A stretch of 64,000 bases of DNA from Phoronis australis (lineage: Eukaryota > Phoronida > Phoronidae). Location: the NCBI GenBank assembly GCA_002633005.1, contig NMRA01000435.1, positions 258,043 through 322,042 of the forward strand, read 5' to 3'. The notes below the pieces were generated by a model. The model saw nothing but the letters and a program-made list of their open reading frames with translations, did no database searches and had not been told where the DNA came from. Made by a program: the position numbers and the translations under genes. Positions 62,801 to 64,000 of the stretch are shown here, piece after piece (position 1 is the stretch's first letter; each line of letters begins with the position of its first letter).

Positions 62801-64000
62801 GATCACAGAATCTTATTACATGCATGAAAGCAATACTCAGATGTTTGTAATCGCAAGACTGAGTTTTTTCTAAAAATCACCATTTTTCACGGAGATGTTT
62901 TCCAAAAAATTTTTTGCTCAAAACGCGCAAGTTGTTTCATTTTCTGTTCAGTGCAAAAGGGTGTCTGTAATTTTCGTTTAGCCAGAGAACTCTTCAACCC
63001 CTAGTAGAATGAAGAGAATTTGTAAATTTTGAGCTCAAAGTCACTTTTGTCATAAATACAGCAAGCAAGGTGAATGCAATTTTAAAAAAAGCAGTTCCGT
63101 GATTACGAACATCTGGGCATAACTTTTGTGCGCAAAACATAATTCTCAAATCTTTGATCGAGGGTTTTCAAAAAAATTATAGTCCCGCTATGGATCTACA
63201 ATTTATACCTAAAAGTTATTTGTAAGAAATTTGAAAACTGATAATGAAACTATCCAATTACCTTAAAAGCACAAAACCGACCAATGAAAACAGAGAGCAT
63301 AGTTACATTTCCAGCCAAGAGGGGGCCAGTATGATGGTTACTCCACAAATTAAAAACAGTGAAAGATCAATGGAAAAAGTCCAACCATGGTAAGAACAAT
63401 TCTAAGATTGGTTTGAAGGAGATTCCATTTTGTTTTTGGACAGCTGAAGTAAAGGAAATATGGTAAAAAATCTGCAATTTGGGACGGACTCTTAGAGACA
63501 GAGAAACTGATGCAAATTTTTTTCATTCTGGAATTTGGGACAAGAGCGAGTTCAGCGTTCACCACATTTCTCAAATTTCAGAAAATGTGTTTTCAATCTA
63601 CAGAGTGGAAAATTTTGCCATATTTCCTGTGATTCTTGAATTTGGGACAGCTATTATTTCCTTTTCTAGAATTTGGGACAAACTCCTAGCTTGAGCAAAA
63701 CAATTAACTTTTCACTGTCCCAATAGAGAATTTTTACCGTACAGTTTAAAATACTGTCTTTCTCAGAGCCAGTTCATTTTTAGGAAACTACTATCATGAC
63801 AACTAGAGGTAGAAATTAACGCTTAAGAGATCTTTTCTCGTTTTGTTTCCGTCCAACATCAACACGTAAGCTCATGATTATACAACACGGTCATATAAAA
63901 TGGCACGAACTTTACCTTTTGGACATAAGACTTTAAACTCATGCTCACTTCCAAGTAACATGGATATAACGAGACTACCGCTATCATTTCTACCAGCCTG
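41813..64000 (-). CDS. Dual-UBC-fold ubiquitin-conjugating enzyme, UBE2Q-like plus BIRC6/UBE2O-like (5' end off window)
   Basis: Exons in transcript order: 63916-64000 (partial), 61872-61948, 60703-60752, 59859-59961, 59445-59513, 58666-58750, 57575-57669, 56558-56704, 55442-55507, 54865-54983, 54158-54248, 53268-53480, 52054-52230, 51614-51661, 51039-51075, 50761-50849, 49481-49671, 48581-48704, 47910-47979, 46430-46578, 45829-45869, 45573-45666, 44570-44613, 43994-44199, 43040-43155, 41813-41956. All phases join; 908 codons are visible, ending in TGA. Order: an RWD-like end ([15 protein letters not shown]), an acidic stretch, a helical segment ([13 protein letters not shown]), a UBE2Q-like UBC fold without its cysteine (about visible residues 165-300), a helical middle ([20 protein letters not shown]), a Lys/Ser-rich patch, and a C-terminal UBC domain with [20 protein letters not shown] (Cys759 of the visible part). 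Predicted to accept ubiquitin from E1 and pass it to substrates. It is not canonical BIRC6, whose region before the UBC domain differs. The true start is unknown. Confidence 0.88.
42400..42800. repeat. Interspersed repeat copy in E2 intron
   Basis: The reverse complement carries TTTTGAACATTGTATCTCA and GTGAAACTTGCAGATACTTT, matching 32.99 kb, and ends near TATTTAAAGGGATACTGTGC. Confidence 0.55.
43040..46578 (-). CDS. Catalytic BIRC6/UBE2O-type UBC domain of the dual E2
   Basis: Six exons carry this domain. Motifs in order: [94 protein letters not shown] with the active Cys, [20 protein letters not shown] and GYEQE. NPN replaces the usual HPN tripeptide, as in BIRC6 from memory. The extended loop after the active site and [15 protein letters not shown] also match the BIRC6 type. 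The exon beginning at 44199 completes an Asn codon (AA|T) directly before CGKVC. Confidence 0.92.
43590..43990. repeat. About 50-bp imperfect minisatellite, split by an inserted retroelement tail
   Basis: About five units of the form GCCACGCCCAGCAGTGCCTA followed by a variable TCTAGGTTATAGTGATT. The array is interrupted at about 43745-43920 by T-rich sequence ending in CTAATAAATTTATTATTATA, which looks like the 3' end of a retroposon. The array abuts the donor of the exon 43994-44199. Confidence 0.7.
44766..45001 (-). repeat. tRNA-derived SINE
   Basis: On the minus strand it starts GAGGAGGCAGTGTGGCCTAG, has an A-box-like TGGCCTAGTGTGATAGG and a B-box-like GGGTTAGAGTCCCACC. It then runs into a body (TTATTAAAGCATAAAAATAG; CAATGGGCCCACATGTG) that also occurs, truncated at the 5' end, in both units of the 11.4-13.9 kb duplication. 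Confidence 0.75.
45299..45404. mobile_element. Palindromic MITE copy, opposite loop orientation
   Basis: Arms GTCCCGGATTCTGAGAACCAG-like and AAAACTGGTTCTCATATATCC. The loop reads TTTGATGCCCGGTATTCAGT, the reverse complement of the loop in the 38.3-kb copy. Ends are ACTTACAGGAG and GTGTAAGTGACTATTAC. It lies in an E2 intron. Confidence 0.8.
45525..45540. promoter_or_regulatory. Single CTCF-like motif in E2 intron
   Basis: CCACCAGATGGCGCAC fits the vertebrate CTCF core well. It lies outside the 23.6-25.5 kb array and next to a duplicated splice-donor sequence. Confidence 0.4.
48787..49444. other. E2 intron, repeats only
   Basis: No exon seen. A 22-bp direct duplication, GTTTGCATAATTTATGTACT, occurs twice head-to-tail at about 49335-49378. 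Confidence 0.5.
52806..52998. mobile_element. 193-bp snap-back MITE
   Basis: The outer 25 bp are a perfect inverted repeat starting AATAAAAACAATGACGGATT. The inner parts also pair (ACAGTGGCCACCTTG with CAAGGTGGCCTCCGT; CATCATCAGAAGAAAA with TTTTCTTCTGAGGATGG), so almost the whole element folds back. No coding frame. It lies in the E2 intron between exons 53268-53480 and 52054-52230. Confidence 0.85.
54865..57669 (-). CDS. UBE2Q-like UBC fold lacking the catalytic cysteine (UEV-like)
   Basis: Exons 57575-57669, 56558-56704, 55442-55507 and 54865-54983 encode a UBC-like order. It has [17 protein letters not shown], then [20 protein letters not shown] (cf. the UBE2Q pattern of an acidic loop after the first strand), [20 protein letters not shown] and [20 protein letters not shown]. 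The Tyr-Pro-Phe-Tyr-Pro-Pro turn and the WNPA helix start are typical of UBC folds. HPN is replaced by RPRL. The site where cysteine is expected reads NME, so ubiquitin thioester formation is not expected. Confidence 0.75.
56772..56912 (-). repeat. tRNA-derived SINE
   Basis: On the minus strand GGTCCCGATGGCTCAGTGGC and TAGAGCGTCTGCACGG form a tRNA-like A-box half, and CTGGGCTCGAGTCCCAGTC a B-box half. A block with CGCCACCTATTGGTGGCC lies at its 3' side. There is no credible full cloverleaf, so it is called a SINE and not a tRNA gene. Confidence 0.65.
61666..61780. repeat. 46-bp direct repeat, two copies
   Basis: TATAGACCACAARCCTGCAT followed by TCACTTACACAAATCACCTG and ATTATG occurs at about 61673-61716 and again at about 61735-61780. 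It lies in an E2 intron about 100 bp right of exon 61872-61948's donor. Confidence 0.8.
61949..63915. other. E2 intron, no exon seen
   Basis: Apart from the 18-bp minisatellite, it contains CACGTG-bearing short repeats (GCATTATCACGTGCATTATC, about 62300) and four scattered copies of GAATTTGGGACA at about 63470-63680. No coding exon was identified. Confidence 0.5.
62455..62578. repeat. 18-bp minisatellite, seven units
   Basis: The unit ACAATACAGCACGCTGTG repeats seven times with one or two substitutions. Each unit holds the near-palindrome CAGCACGCTG. The period is a multiple of three, so both strands stay open; the resulting frames are not genes. It lies in the E2 intron between the first two visible exons. 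Confidence 0.93.

Noticed and set aside
41813-64000. Calling the E2 gene simply BIRC6
   Set aside because: Only the last domain fits. The upstream RWD-like and UBE2Q-like parts do not match what I recall of BIRC6 before its UBC domain.

Overview
This is a eukaryotic, intron-rich, AT-rich nuclear window. Every gene call below comes from reading exons and splice phases by eye, because no search could be run. The gene content (ORC1, PRPF38A, a UDP-glycosyltransferase, a multi-exon ubiquitin-conjugating enzyme), long repeat-filled introns, tRNA-derived SINEs, many small inverted-repeat elements and CTCF-like motifs indicate a bilaterian animal. A marine invertebrate deuterostome such as a hemichordate, echinoderm or lancelet is my best guess, but the phylum cannot be fixed from this window.

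Layout: (1) 1-5.2 kb: no supported gene; the right part is probably ORC1 3' UTR. (2) 30.3-5.2 kb, minus strand: complete ORC1, 15 coding exons and 1164 codons. The exon lengths sum exactly in frame. Its 9.6-kb ninth intron holds an intact intronless UGT gene on the opposite strand (16159-17724) and a 1.25-kb tandem duplication. Intron 5 holds a tandem array of CTCF-like motifs at about 147-bp spacing. (3) 30346-30588: a 243-bp gap between two divergent start codons. (4) 30.6-37.1 kb, plus strand: complete PRPF38A, 8 coding exons and 331 aa, ending in a Hub1-interacting-domain-like (HIND-like) peptide that I do not recall in human PRPF38A. (5) 37.1-41.8 kb: convergent 3' ends and repeats. (6) 64.0-41.8 kb, minus strand: the 3' part of a large E2-family gene (26 exons, 908 codons visible, 5' end off the window). 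It joins a UBE2Q-like N-terminal half, whose UBC fold has lost its cysteine, to a C-terminal BIRC6/UBE2O-type UBC domain with an intact cysteine.

ORC1 (replication licensing) and PRPF38A (spliceosome activation) share a head-to-head promoter, an arrangement I recall from human 1p32.3. The dual-UBC E2 is the least familiar gene and the best candidate for a little-described system. The introns carry several structures that bear on splicing or chromatin: triplicated and duplicated splice sites, a GC-AG intron, a foldback next to a donor site, and the CTCF-like array.
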